A stretch of 30,753 bases of DNA from Flavobacteriaceae bacterium (lineage in GTDB: Bacteria; Bacteroidota; Bacteroidia; Flavobacteriales; Flavobacteriaceae). The notes beneath the pieces are model-generated. The model made no database searches. It worked only from the letters and a program-made list of their open reading frames with translations, and was not told where the DNA came from. Positions 1-8,068 of this stretch are shown here, piece by piece. A program made the translations under genes and the position numbers. Every line of letters begins with the position of its first letter. Position 1 is the first letter of the stretch. Location: NCBI GenBank assembly GCA_029253805.1, contig JAQWYU010000295.1:1-30753 (forward strand). The letters run 5' to 3'.

Positions 1-138
1 GATTTAAATTTTATAGCACAAGAGTTTATGCCAAAAGAATTGGAGAATAAAACAATCTATAAACCTGGAAATAATTCACGCGAACAATCTCAACAGTCTT
101 TTTTGAAGCAGCGCTGGAAAGACAAGTACGGATACTAA
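1..138 (+). CDS. rarA: Replication-associated recombination protein A (RarA/MgsA), 3' end only
   Basis: The first frame is open from base 1 to the TAA at 136-138 and encodes the last 45 residues of a protein that begins before the window. The tail, with a PKELENKTIY stretch, a PGNN turn and the ending RWKDKYGY, is what I recall for the C-terminus of the Bacteroidota RarA/MgsA AAA+ ATPase, which acts at stalled replication forks. The ATPase domain lies outside the window, so the call rests only on this C-terminal signature. Its stop codon overlaps the stop of the convergent minus-strand gene by four bases (CTAA at 135-138), so the two transcripts must overlap at their 3' ends. Confidence 0.75.
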   Translation, partial: DLNFIAQEFMPKELENKTIYKPGNNSREQSQQSFLKQRWKDKYGY

Positions 139-944
139 GGCAGTGTTTTAAGCGTTTCAATAATTGTTTTATTTTGTTGGTAATATTCGCGAAACCAAGA
201 ATTCCCTCTTTTGTAAATTATACCCGACTGAGCTTCAATTATATAGACATTTTCAAACATAGTAGCCCGTACTGAATACATGACTTTTTTGGTGGTATTG
301 TCTATGAAATCATATCCGGAAATAGTTGGTTTAATTATAAGCCCTAAAATAGTTTTTTTATTTTCAGTGTCAGAATTTGGGACTGCAGTAGTAAGCTTTG
401 GCTGAGTTTCAATTTGCAGCTTTGGAGCATAAGGCTTTGGTGGTTTACGCTCCTTAGTTCCCTTATCAATAACAGGGGGTAACGGAGGTTTAGGAGAGTT
501 AAGACTTCCACTATAATCATAGTTTAAACTAGCAACAGAAATAAATGCATTCCTTAATGCCTCTTGGTAAGCTTTCTTAAAATCCTTTAGTTTGGATTGA
601 CCTATATCTGAAGTGAAGATGATGTTCTCGCGGCAATCTGTAAGTATCAGTTGCAGTTTTGTTTTGAAAACCCCCTTTATTTTAATAATATCAGAATTTA
701 ATAATAAACACTTATTCTGGGCTAAATCTGAAGGGTAATTTTGTAATGAATTTAATACAGTAAAGTTGTTTTTTTCAAAAAGGAAAATAGTTAAGGAATT
801 AAGCTGATATTGATCCTTTGATTTTAGAAAACTATAATTTTCCGGAACTGATACATACTTAAAAGTATTAATTGATTCTTGAGAAAAAGAAAATAAACTA
901 ATCAAGAAAAAAAGGCAAATAAAAGTTTGATTTGTAAGCTTCAT
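135..944 (-). CDS. Secreted hypothetical protein, flavobacterial type
   Basis: I do not recognise a functional family for this 269-residue protein. It starts with a Lys, then a hydrophobic stretch (about residues 8-20, rich in Phe, Leu and Ile) ending in Ser-Phe-Ser-Gln, which looks like a Sec signal peptide without a lipobox cysteine; export to the periplasm is inferred. A first domain spans roughly residues 25-145. A Pro/Lys-rich linker follows at 150-176, then a small C-terminal domain (about 195-269) that seems to be a beta-rich repeat of hydrophobic strands with a GIIYKRG turn. It is the last gene of a leftward run, 17 bases after the HAD phosphatase gene, and its stop overlaps that of rarA. 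I recall similar proteins at this locus in other flavobacteria, but no known role. Confidence 0.75.
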   Translation of the reverse strand: MKLTNQTFICLFFLISLFSFSQESINTFKYVSVPENYSFLKSKDQYQLNSLTIFLFEKNNFTVLNSLQNYPSDLAQNKCLLLNSDIIKIKGVFKTKLQLILTDCRENIIFTSDIGQSKLKDFKKAYQEALRNAFISVASLNYDYSGSLNSPKPPLPPVIDKGTKERKPPKPYAPKLQIETQPKLTTAVPNSDTENKKTILGLIIKPTISGYDFIDNTTKKVMYSVRATMFENVYIIEAQSGIIYKRGNSWFREYYQQNKTIIETLKTLP

Positions 945-961
945 GTGAGTAATGTTTTGAA

Positions 962-1651
962 TTATATATAATTTTTTAGTTCAATTAAGTGGTCTATTCC
1001 AATAATATTGGATGACAGGACCTCATTGTGATAATTAAAGCAAATTGCATCCATTCCTATATTCAAAGCCCCTTTTATGTCGGCCTCCAGGTTGTCACCA
1101 ATCATTAAACTATCTTCTATTGTTGCATTTGCTGCTTTAAGAGCAAAATGAAAAATTTTTGGATTAGGTTTCTTAACCCCAACCATCTCTGAGTTGGTAA
1201 CTGTCAAAAAATATTGATCAATATTCGACTGATTTAGTTTAGCTTGCTGAGCTTCTTTAAAACCATTTGTTATAATATGTAAATTATACTTCGAACTTAA
1301 AAACTCTAAAATTTCTATTGTACCAGGGAATAGATGATTAAAATTAGAAAGGTGTGTGACATAATCATCAGAAAGTTTATGTACAAGACTTGCAGATAAA
1401 TTAATATGTAAAGCTTTAAAGGTATCGTTAAGTCGTGCAAATTTTAGATTGCTTTTTTCAACTTTATTTTCCCTGTAAAGTTTCCAATAATTAAAATTTA
1501 TTGGCACATAAACTTCTAAAAAAGAATCTAAGTTAATTTCAATAGAGTTTATTTTAAATATTTTCTCAAAAGTTAAAGCCGAGTTTTTATCAAAATCCCA
1601 AAGAGTGTGGTCTAAATCGAAAAAAATATGTTTTTTATTTTGAAATTTCAT
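962..1651 (-). CDS. HAD-superfamily hydrolase, YjjG-like (noncanonical pyrimidine nucleotidase family)
   Basis: This 229-residue cytoplasmic protein has all four HAD motifs. The DxDxT nucleophile motif is at Asp12, Asp14 and Thr16. The Thr of motif II is in HIITNG, the motif III Lys is in GVKKPNP, and the acidic motif IV is GDNLEAD. A helical cap lies between motifs I and II. The length and the ITNG and KKPNP context fit the YjjG family, which dephosphorylates nucleoside monophosphates and cleans up noncanonical pyrimidine nucleotides; the actual substrate cannot be read from the sequence. The ATG at 1651 lies inside the end of the upstream deacetylase-like gene (17-base overlap), suggesting translational coupling. 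A generic sugar-phosphate phosphatase is the alternative. Confidence 0.85.
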   Translation of the reverse strand: MKFQNKKHIFFDLDHTLWDFDKNSALTFEKIFKINSIEINLDSFLEVYVPINFNYWKLYRENKVEKSNLKFARLNDTFKALHINLSASLVHKLSDDYVTHLSNFNHLFPGTIEILEFLSSKYNLHIITNGFKEAQQAKLNQSNIDQYFLTVTNSEMVGVKKPNPKIFHFALKAANATIEDSLMIGDNLEADIKGALNIGMDAICFNYHNEVLSSNIIGIDHLIELKNYI

Positions 1652-2942
1652 TGTTAGTCTCTAAAATAATATTAAATAAAGATTTAAAATCTGCCCATCT
1701 TGGAATTGAACTTAGAGCATAATTATGGAATACAAAAGTAAACAAGCCGTTAACTTTTTTAACTTCTGAAACTGCGTTTAACAAAGTCTCTTTTTTATCT
1801 AAAAAAGAGGAGTGTTTAAGCAACGAGAAATCCATTAATTGATAAGGGTAAATCTTCAAAGGCGTTTGAATTTCATAATCTAAATCATAAAATAAAAAAG
1901 GGGTACAGGTACCTGCTCTAAACCCTATGGTATCGGCATAGCCCATCGTGTAATCAGAATATATTTCTAAATCTATATAATTTCTATAAGTAGACGGTAG
2001 GTTAATTTTCGAAAAAGAAGAGCGCACTATTGTAGTGTCTGTATTAATAATACCATCCATTAATCGTTTTTCGGATTTTAAAACTGCTAAGGACTCTAAA
2101 GCCATGTAAGAGGCTTTGATTCCAACATTACAATAATCTGCAATCGACTTAATTAACGAAATAAATTGTTTTTTATTAGTACTATTATTTTTGTCATAAG
2201 TATTGAAATCACCGATGAGAAAAAATACATTAAACTTGATACTACTAACTCTTTGTCGGTTTATAATCCAATTAAAATTGTCATAGGGATCTTTTTTAAA
2301 TCCAAAAAGAACCGAAAAACGATCATAAATAAACTTAAATCGAAATGAAAATAAATCCGACAAGGTCTCTCCTAACACCCTTAACAATCCTTTATTTTTA
2401 AAATAATAAGCAACTGGAACATCAATCACAGGGTTTAAAGAAAATTTACGAGTATTAAATTCGTATTTCGGAAAATGACTTTTTAGTACATCTTGAAATT
2501 TATAAGCCCAAATATCAATCACTGGTTGGTGTAAGAACTGATGTTTAAAGCCTAGGCTTTCTTCCTTTGTAAAACGACCATATGAATCTTTAACATGGGG
2601 TAAGTACTCTTCATAACGGCTTAATAGATAAAATGAGGCTGAAAATATATCGAAGGGGATCATACTCTTTTCTCCACTACTAAAAAAACATTTAGTATCA
2701 CCCCAAGACTGGACATTCAAATTTAAATCTGATAAACCTTGTTCAAATAAAAGCCCGTTACTTTTAACGAAAAACTCACTTCCAAGAGGTTGAGAACCAT
2801 AAGATAATTTTAGATTCTCGTGGGCAATAAACTCTTCAATTTTAGTTGTAAAAGAAACAGGTATGTTTAAAATATGCGTACAGATTTGTTTAAAAACAAA
2901 TCTAAGTCTAGGGGTGATTTTAGAAGTGTAAATCAATAACAT
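1635..2942 (-). CDS. Polysaccharide deacetylase family protein, probably catalytically degenerate
   Basis: The protein is 435 residues from the ATG at 2942. A reading three codons longer would need a TTG start and is less likely. The layout matches the Bacteroidota polysaccharide-deacetylase family with an N-terminal DUF7033-like domain (about residues 1-160) followed by a NodB-type barrel. Family landmarks include SRYEEY near residue 110, a KNKGLLR segment after the first motif, YDKN near 250, and GFRAGTCTPF at about 340-349. The first NodB motif, which I recall as an Asp-x-Asp, here reads Asp174-Val-Pro176. The usual GIHPSY-type segment reads GIKASY with Lys276, and a later conserved Arg-Gln-His reads Arg-Ser-Ser309. 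Loss of these ligands suggests no deacetylase activity. It overlaps the HAD gene by 17 bases and probably leads that operon. Confidence 0.75.
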   Translation of the reverse strand: MLLIYTSKITPRLRFVFKQICTHILNIPVSFTTKIEEFIAHENLKLSYGSQPLGSEFFVKSNGLLFEQGLSDLNLNVQSWGDTKCFFSSGEKSMIPFDIFSASFYLLSRYEEYLPHVKDSYGRFTKEESLGFKHQFLHQPVIDIWAYKFQDVLKSHFPKYEFNTRKFSLNPVIDVPVAYYFKNKGLLRVLGETLSDLFSFRFKFIYDRFSVLFGFKKDPYDNFNWIINRQRVSSIKFNVFFLIGDFNTYDKNNSTNKKQFISLIKSIADYCNVGIKASYMALESLAVLKSEKRLMDGIINTDTTIVRSSFSKINLPSTYRNYIDLEIYSDYTMGYADTIGFRAGTCTPFLFYDLDYEIQTPLKIYPYQLMDFSLLKHSSFLDKKETLLNAVSEVKKVNGLFTFVFHNYALSSIPRWADFKSLFNIILETNNEISK

Positions 2943-3129
2943 TTGATACAATTTGTATAGTAACTAAAATAAGTTATTTATGTGACAATTAAACAGTAAA
3001 TAAACTTTTAAGCTAATTTTAAATTCTAAAGTAAAGTTATACCATCAATAATTATTTAATTAGTTTTAAATAGATGAATATTTAATTTATAAACATATTA
3101 TTGTGTGAAGAATATGTATTGGTGTTGGT

Positions 3130-4485
3130 CTAGTTAATTAGTTTCTTTATTGTGTCAAAATCTAGCCCTCCGTAACTTCCAGAACTCATCAATACAACTG
3201 ATTTGTTATCATAATCTAAGGAAATTATAAATTTCTTGAAATCGTCTGCATTTGTATATATGATTAAATCATTTCGTTTAAAAGCTGACTCAATTTGTTC
3301 TTTGCTGACCGATTTTAATTTCTTTATTTCAACTGAGTGCGGAGAGTAAAAAACAACTGCTTGATCAGCAGCATCTAAAGTTCCCTTATATTGACTTAGG
3401 AATTCAGAATCCAAACTACTGTAGGTGTGTAACTCTAAACAAGCAACAAGCTTTCGTGAAGGGTATTGTGCTTTAATGGCATCAGTTGTTGCTTTGACCT
3501 TGCTAGGAGAGTGTGCGAAGTCTTTGTATACAACACATTTTGAGTTTGATACTAATTTTTCTAAACGTTTACTTGCCCCAGAAAAGCTAGAAATTGCTTC
3601 ATAAAAATCAGCTTCATCTACACCCATTTGCTGACAAATCCATTTTGAACCAGCAATATTATTTAAATTGTGGGCACCAAATACTTCTAAAGGGAGAGGT
3701 CCTTCTTCAGTATCAATATATGTAACTCCTGATTCAATTGAATGCTCTGGGGTGCAGTATGGAAATTTACGAACTTGATTTTCACTTTGTTCAACAATAT
3801 TTTTAACATGCTGATCTTCTGAATTAAAAGTAATACTTCCTCCATGAGTGATACTATCAACAAAAATCTGAAACTGTTCCAGGTAATTTTCAAATGTTGG
3901 AAATACATTAATATGATCCCAGGCAATACCGCTTAAAAGTGCAATATTAGGCTGATATAGGTGAAATTTTGGGCGCCTGTCTATGGGTGAACTTAAATAC
4001 TCGTCGCCTTCTAACACAATGAAATCTGCTTCATCTGTGAGCTTGACCATGACATCAAATCCATCTAACTGTGCTCCAACCATATAATCCACTTCAATAT
4101 TATGGTAATTTAGCACATGTAATATCATTGCAGTAATAGTTGTTTTTCCATGGCTTCCTCCAATAACAACTCGTGTTTTGTGTTTAGATTGCTCATATAA
4201 AAACTCAGGATATGAATATATTTTCAATCCAAGATCCTGGGCTTTCAATAGCTCTGGATTATCTCTTTTAGCATGCATTCCAAGAACAACTGCGTCAATT
4301 TCATTAGTGATTTTATCTGGATGCCAACCAAGATCAAGTGGCAAAAGGCCACAATTATTTAATCTTGACTTTGAGGGCTCAAAGATAACGTCATCACTCC
4401 CAGTCACTTTCATTCCCTTACTGTGGAGTGCCAAAGCTAAGTTATGCATAGCTGCACCACCAATGGCTATAAAATGTACATTCAT
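3130..4485 (-). CDS. mpl: UDP-N-acetylmuramate:L-alanyl-gamma-D-glutamyl-meso-diaminopimelate ligase (Mpl)
   Basis: This 451-residue Mur ligase has an N-terminal Rossmann-like domain starting with HFIAIGGAAM, a P-loop GGSHGKTT at residues 109-116, a central ATPase domain with LEGDEY and AWDHINVFP segments, and a C-terminal domain with KDFAHSPSK and LELHTYSSL. The last two segments and the opening motif separate Mpl from MurC. Mpl joins recovered murein tripeptide to UDP-MurNAc in the cytoplasm, using ATP, so it recycles cell-wall peptide. The gene stands alone: obg ends 162 bases upstream on the same strand and the next gene begins 188 bases downstream. A promoter-like element lies about 20 bases before the start codon. 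MurC is the alternative, but the fit is worse. Confidence 0.85.
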   Translation of the reverse strand: MNVHFIAIGGAAMHNLALALHSKGMKVTGSDDVIFEPSKSRLNNCGLLPLDLGWHPDKITNEIDAVVLGMHAKRDNPELLKAQDLGLKIYSYPEFLYEQSKHKTRVVIGGSHGKTTITAMILHVLNYHNIEVDYMVGAQLDGFDVMVKLTDEADFIVLEGDEYLSSPIDRRPKFHLYQPNIALLSGIAWDHINVFPTFENYLEQFQIFVDSITHGGSITFNSEDQHVKNIVEQSENQVRKFPYCTPEHSIESGVTYIDTEEGPLPLEVFGAHNLNNIAGSKWICQQMGVDEADFYEAISSFSGASKRLEKLVSNSKCVVYKDFAHSPSKVKATTDAIKAQYPSRKLVACLELHTYSSLDSEFLSQYKGTLDAADQAVVFYSPHSVEIKKLKSVSKEQIESAFKRNDLIIYTNADDFKKFIISLDYDNKSVVLMSSGSYGGLDFDTIKKLIN

Positions 4486-4504
4486 GTCTAAAATTTATAG
4501 ATAG

Positions 4505-4537
4505 TAAAGATACAAAATGAGCTTATACCCTTAGCAA
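4505..4537 (-). promoter_or_regulatory. Putative flavobacterial sigma-A promoter of mpl
   Basis: On the minus strand TATCTTTA (4512 to 4505) differs from the -7 consensus TAnnTTTG at the last base only. A TTG (4537 to 4535) lies 22 bases upstream, within the normal 17-23 spacing. The element ends 20 bases before the mpl start, so a very short leader is implied. This is pattern matching in AT-rich DNA. Confidence 0.35.
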
Positions 4538-4647
4538 TAAACTAAAGCTTGATGAAAAATTATATTATTAAATAATTAGAGTGAATCTATTTATTTCCTA
4601 AGATTCTGACGGGTTAAAAATATAATTCAAAATTAATATTTTTTATA

Positions 4648-5646
4648 TTATGGGTTTAACATGTTCCACAAACTATCTTTAAGTTGAACCAGTCCTGATT
4701 GGTCAACAGAAGAAATAAATATAAAATCAACAGGAAGCTCTCCATCCAATAAAGTCGTCATCTCTGCTTTTAATTCATCATCAAGCATATCACTTTTAGA
4801 AATAGCTATCAAACGTTCTTTATCTAACATTTCTGGATTATATCGTCTTAACTCATCCAGTAAGATATCATATTGTTTTTTAATATCATCAGTATCAGCT
4901 GGAATTAAGAATAGAAGTATTGAATTTCGTTCAATGTGGCGTAAAAAATAATGTCCTAACCCTTTACCTTCAGCAGCTCCTTCGATAATACCAGGAATAT
5001 CTGCCATTACAAATGATTGATAATCTCTATACTCAACAATCCCTAGGTTTGGTTTTAATGTTGTAAATTCATAGTCGGCAATTTTGGGTTTTGCAGCGGT
5101 AACAACTGAAAGAAGAGTTGATTTACCAGCATTTGGAAAACCAACTAAACCCACATCGGCTAAAATTTTAAGTTCAATTGTTACGTATTTCTCTTCCATT
5201 GGTAATCCTGGCTGAGCATAACGAGGTGTCTGGTTTGTTGATGATCTGAAATGCCAATTCCCTAAACCTCCTTTACCCCCTTTGCAAAGAATAACCTCTT
5301 CATTGTTTTTGGTGATTTCAAAAAGAATTTCATTTGTATCAGTGTTTCTTACAACAGATCCTAAGGGTACATCAATATATACATCCAAACCGTCAGCGCC
5401 AGTACTTCGACTTTTACTTCCGTGTTCACCATGGCCTGCTCTAAAATGACGCTTAAACTTTAAGTGATGAAGAGTCCATTGATGATCACAACCTCTTACA
5501 ATTATGTGACCACCACGTCCACCGTCACCACCGTCAGGGCCGCCTTTGGTAATAAATTTTTCACGATGAAGGTGTACCGATCCTTTTCCCCCATTTCCAG
5601 AACAGGCAAACATTTTTATATAATCAACAAAATTTCCTTCTGTCAT
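4648..5646 (-). CDS. obg: Obg-family GTPase (ObgE/CgtA), ribosome assembly
   Basis: The 332-residue protein has the glycine-rich Obg fold at residues 1-158, with many Gly-Gly turns such as [13 protein letters not shown] GTPase domain follows: G1 GFPNAGKST at 169-177, G2 Thr-Thr near 195, G3 DIPG at 216-219 and G4 SKSD at 283-286 in place of NKxD. There is no C-terminal OCT domain, which agrees with the short Obg of Bacteroidota. Obg binds the 50S subunit and takes part in late ribosome assembly and the stringent response; it is a cytoplasmic protein. The start follows the adk stop by 15 bases on the same strand, so adk-obg is very likely one transcript from the promoter upstream of adk. Confidence 0.96.
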   Translation of the reverse strand: MTEGNFVDYIKMFACSGNGGKGSVHLHREKFITKGGPDGGDGGRGGHIIVRGCDHQWTLHHLKFKRHFRAGHGEHGSKSRSTGADGLDVYIDVPLGSVVRNTDTNEILFEITKNNEEVILCKGGKGGLGNWHFRSSTNQTPRYAQPGLPMEEKYVTIELKILADVGLVGFPNAGKSTLLSVVTAAKPKIADYEFTTLKPNLGIVEYRDYQSFVMADIPGIIEGAAEGKGLGHYFLRHIERNSILLFLIPADTDDIKKQYDILLDELRRYNPEMLDKERLIAISKSDMLDDELKAEMTTLLDGELPVDFIFISSVDQSGLVQLKDSLWNMLNP

Positions 5647-5661
5647 TTAAAAGTATTTAAC

Positions 5662-6234
5662 TTACAGATTATTAATAACAGCTTTTAACCTTTCTGTTAT
5701 ATCTTCTACAGATCCCACACCATTCACACCATAATACTTACTCATATCAAAATAATAGTTCTTTAGTATAGCTGTTTGTCTGTAATATATTTTAATTCTA
5801 TTTCTGACAACTCCCTCATTAGCATCGTCTGGTCTTCCACTTGTTTCTCCTCGCTTAAGCAGTCGCTTTACTAAAACTTCATCATCAACTTCCAGAGCAA
5901 TCATGGCACTTACCTCTGTTTTATGCGACTTAAGCAAATTGTCTAAAGCATCCGCTTGTAAAGTATTTCTTGGAAATCCATCAAATATAAATCCGTTAGA
6001 GTCTAGATTTTTTGCCACCTCAGCATTTAGCATATCTATAGTTACTTGGTCTGGAACTAACTCACCTTTGTCCATAAAGGACTTAGCTAAAATTCCTAAA
6101 TCAGTCTCATTTTTAATGTTATATCGAAATACATCACCAGTCGAAATATGAATTAAATTATAAGTGTCTTTTAGAAAAGTAGCTTGGGTTCCTTTGCCGG
6201 CACCAGGTGGGCCAAATAATACTAGATTTTTCAT
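5662..6234 (-). CDS. adk: Adenylate kinase
   Basis: The 190-residue protein has the P-loop GPPGAGKGT at residues 8-16, the STGDVFR AMP-binding segment, the GFIFDGFPRN motif and the RGETSGRPDD region. The LID is short with no zinc cysteines, so it is the short type of adenylate kinase. It interconverts ATP and AMP with two ADP in the cytoplasm. It is first in a leftward pair with obg. In many flavobacteria that I recall, hpt sits next to or fused to adk. Here the next gene upstream is divergent purK, only 169 bases away, so hpt must be elsewhere or absent. Confidence 0.97.
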   Translation of the reverse strand: MKNLVLFGPPGAGKGTQATFLKDTYNLIHISTGDVFRYNIKNETDLGILAKSFMDKGELVPDQVTIDMLNAEVAKNLDSNGFIFDGFPRNTLQADALDNLLKSHKTEVSAMIALEVDDEVLVKRLLKRGETSGRPDDANEGVVRNRIKIYYRQTAILKNYYFDMSKYYGVNGVGSVEDITERLKAVINNL

Positions 6235-6285
6235 TTATATTTTAACTTTTATCAATTACATATTAATATTTCGAATATTTATAAA

Positions 6286-6318
6286 CAAATTTAAGGAGTA
6301 AAGATAATCAATTACAAA
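6286..6318 (-). promoter_or_regulatory. Putative promoter of adk-obg
   Basis: On the minus strand TTTG (6318 to 6315) is followed after 21 bases by TAAATTTG (6293 to 6286), an exact match to the flavobacterial TTTG-N17-23-TAnnTTTG pattern. It leaves a leader of about 45 bases before adk. It is the best two-part match that I found in the window. Confidence 0.55.
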
Positions 6319-6371
6319 GGTTCTGATTCGTTTTGGTAGTGGATTTTAGTGGTCGATTTCAATTTTAAGTG

Positions 6372-6379
6372 TATTTTTG
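6372..6379 (+). promoter_or_regulatory. Putative -7 element of purK-purE
   Basis: TATTTTTG matches TAnnTTTG exactly and ends 25 bases before the purK start. I find no TTTG at the usual distance upstream, so only the -7 half is supported. With the adk promoter this makes the 169-base gap a divergent regulatory region. I saw no purine riboswitch-like structure in it. Confidence 0.35.
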
Positions 6380-6403
6380 TAATACATTATATAAAATCAT
6401 ACA

Positions 6404-7558
6404 ATGAAGTGTTTTTCATCAAACTTCAAACTTGGTATTTTAGGTGGTGGTCAACTCGGGAAAATGTTACTCTATACCACTCGAAAATTCGATATTCACA
6501 CCTGTGTTTTAGACCCTAGTGCTGAAGCACCTAGTAAGCTGGCTTGTAATGAGTTTGTTCAAGGAGACTTAATGGACTACAATACTGTATACAATTTTGG
6601 AAAAAAAGTAGATACACTTACTTTTGAAATAGAAAATGTAAACATCGAAGCACTTAAAGCGCTTGAAAAAAAAGGTGTTAAGGTTTATCCATCTTCAGAA
6701 ACACTTGAAAAGATTCAAAATAAAGCAACACAAAAACTGCTTTACATTGATCATAATTTACCAACGGCTGCTTTTCAGCGATTTGCTCATACTGAGGAAA
6801 TTAATTTAGCTATTGATCACAGTAGTATTGCCTTTCCTTTTGTGTGGAAAAGTGCTGAATTCGGATATGACGGAAATGGAGTTAAAGTCGTTCGCTCAAA
6901 ACAAGACCTTCAAGATTTACCCAATGTGGAATGTATAACCGAGGATTTTATACCTTTCAAAACTGAACTTTCCGTAATTGTTTCTAGAAATATACAAGGA
7001 GAAATAAAAGCATATCCCGTAGTAGAAATGGAATTTCACCCCGAGGCTAATCAAGTTGAATATGTACTATGTCCTGCAAGAATTTCTGAAAAGATAGCAA
7101 AAAAGGCAAAACTAGTAGCACTTAAAGCTTCTGCAGCATTTAACCATGTTGGAATCTTAGCTGTAGAACTGTTTTTAACTCATGACGATGAAATACTAAT
7201 AAACGAAGTAGCTCCAAGGCCTCACAACTCAGGACACCAGACAATAGAAACTAGTTATACTTCTCAATTTGAACAGCACCTGAGAGCTATCCTAGGAATG
7301 CCCTTAGGTAGTACCAAGAATAAGTTAAGCGGTGTTATGGTTAATTTGGTGGGAGCTGAGAATCATAAAGGAGAAGTCGTTTATGAAAATATCGAGAAAA
7401 TAATGGAAATGGGCGGAGTAACCCCTCATATTTATGGCAAAACAGAAACACGTCCATTCAGAAAAATGGGTCATGTTACTGTTGTCCATTCTAACATTGA
7501 AAGCGCAAGAGCAATAGCAGAAGAAGTTAAAAAGTCAATTAAAGTAATAAGTAAATAA
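6404..7558 (+). CDS. purK: 5-(carboxyamino)imidazole ribonucleotide synthase (PurK)
   Basis: The 384-residue protein opens with a Rossmann-like pre-ATP-grasp domain (KLGILGGGQLGKML at about 9-22), followed by an ATP-grasp domain with KSAEFGYDGNG, a NEVAPRPHNSGH segment containing metal and phosphate ligands, and the C-terminal MVNLVG region. PurK uses ATP and bicarbonate to carboxylate aminoimidazole ribonucleotide to N5-CAIR in purine synthesis. It lies directly before purE, the next enzyme in the pathway, with a one-base gap, which confirms the assignment. The ATG at 6404 is used. An ATG-free shorter start is not needed, though the first eight residues are less conserved. Confidence 0.96.
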   Translation: MKCFSSNFKLGILGGGQLGKMLLYTTRKFDIHTCVLDPSAEAPSKLACNEFVQGDLMDYNTVYNFGKKVDTLTFEIENVNIEALKALEKKGVKVYPSSETLEKIQNKATQKLLYIDHNLPTAAFQRFAHTEEINLAIDHSSIAFPFVWKSAEFGYDGNGVKVVRSKQDLQDLPNVECITEDFIPFKTELSVIVSRNIQGEIKAYPVVEMEFHPEANQVEYVLCPARISEKIAKKAKLVALKASAAFNHVGILAVELFLTHDDEILINEVAPRPHNSGHQTIETSYTSQFEQHLRAILGMPLGSTKNKLSGVMVNLVGAENHKGEVVYENIEKIMEMGGVTPHIYGKTETRPFRKMGHVTVVHSNIESARAIAEEVKKSIKVISK

Positions 7559-7559
7559 T

Positions 7560-8045
7560 ATGATACAAGTAGGGATTATTATGGGAAGCGACAGTGATAT
7601 GCCTGTCATGAAAGAAGCAATTACAATCTTAAAAGGTTTTGATATTCAAATAGAAGTTGATATTGTTTCTGCTCATCGAACACCTGAAAAATTACTTGAA
7701 TATGGAACAAAAGCACATGGGCGTGGACTAAAAGTAATTATAGCTGGTGCTGGAGGAGCAGCTCATTTACCCGGAATGATTGCCGCATTAAGTCCATTAC
7801 CTGTGATTGGAGTTCCTATAAAATCTAGTAATTCAATTGATGGATGGGACTCAATCCTTTCAATATTACAAATGCCAGGTGGAGTTCCTGTTGCAACGGT
7901 AGCATTAAACGGAGCTAAAAATGCTGGAATACTGGCTGCACAAATTATTGGAGCCTCTGACAAATGTGTGCTTGATAAAGTTCTAGTTTACAAAAAAGGT
8001 TTGAAAACAAAAGTACTAGAAGCTTCAAAGAAAATAAATAGATAA
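7560..8045 (+). CDS. purE: N5-carboxyaminoimidazole ribonucleotide mutase (PurE)
   Basis: This 161-residue cytoplasmic enzyme has the class I PurE motif GSDSD at residues 9-13, the catalytic His39 in SAHRTPE, the glycine-rich IAGAGGAAHLPGM segment, and the GVPV segment near 85. It moves the carboxyl group of N5-CAIR to give CAIR, the substrate of PurC. It starts one base after purK and must be translated from the same mRNA. Its length and motifs are those of the bacterial mutase form, not the class II carboxylase. Confidence 0.97.
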   Translation: MIQVGIIMGSDSDMPVMKEAITILKGFDIQIEVDIVSAHRTPEKLLEYGTKAHGRGLKVIIAGAGGAAHLPGMIAALSPLPVIGVPIKSSNSIDGWDSILSILQMPGGVPVATVALNGAKNAGILAAQIIGASDKCVLDKVLVYKKGLKTKVLEASKKINR

Positions 8046-8068
8046 ACGCTCCATCCCAAATAATTTAT

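Noticed and set aside
2971..3007. Imperfect inverted repeat AAGTTATTTA / TAAATAAACTT
   Set aside because: It has a bulge, a 16-base loop and almost no G-C pairs, so it is expected by chance in such AT-rich spacer.
4178..4504. Open frame opposite the start of mpl
   Set aside because: It lies antisense to the conserved N-terminal half of Mpl and has no family features.
4628..4635. Further TAnnTTTG match upstream of mpl on the minus strand
   Set aside because: It would imply a leader of about 140 bases with no -33 half; the element near 4505 is better placed.
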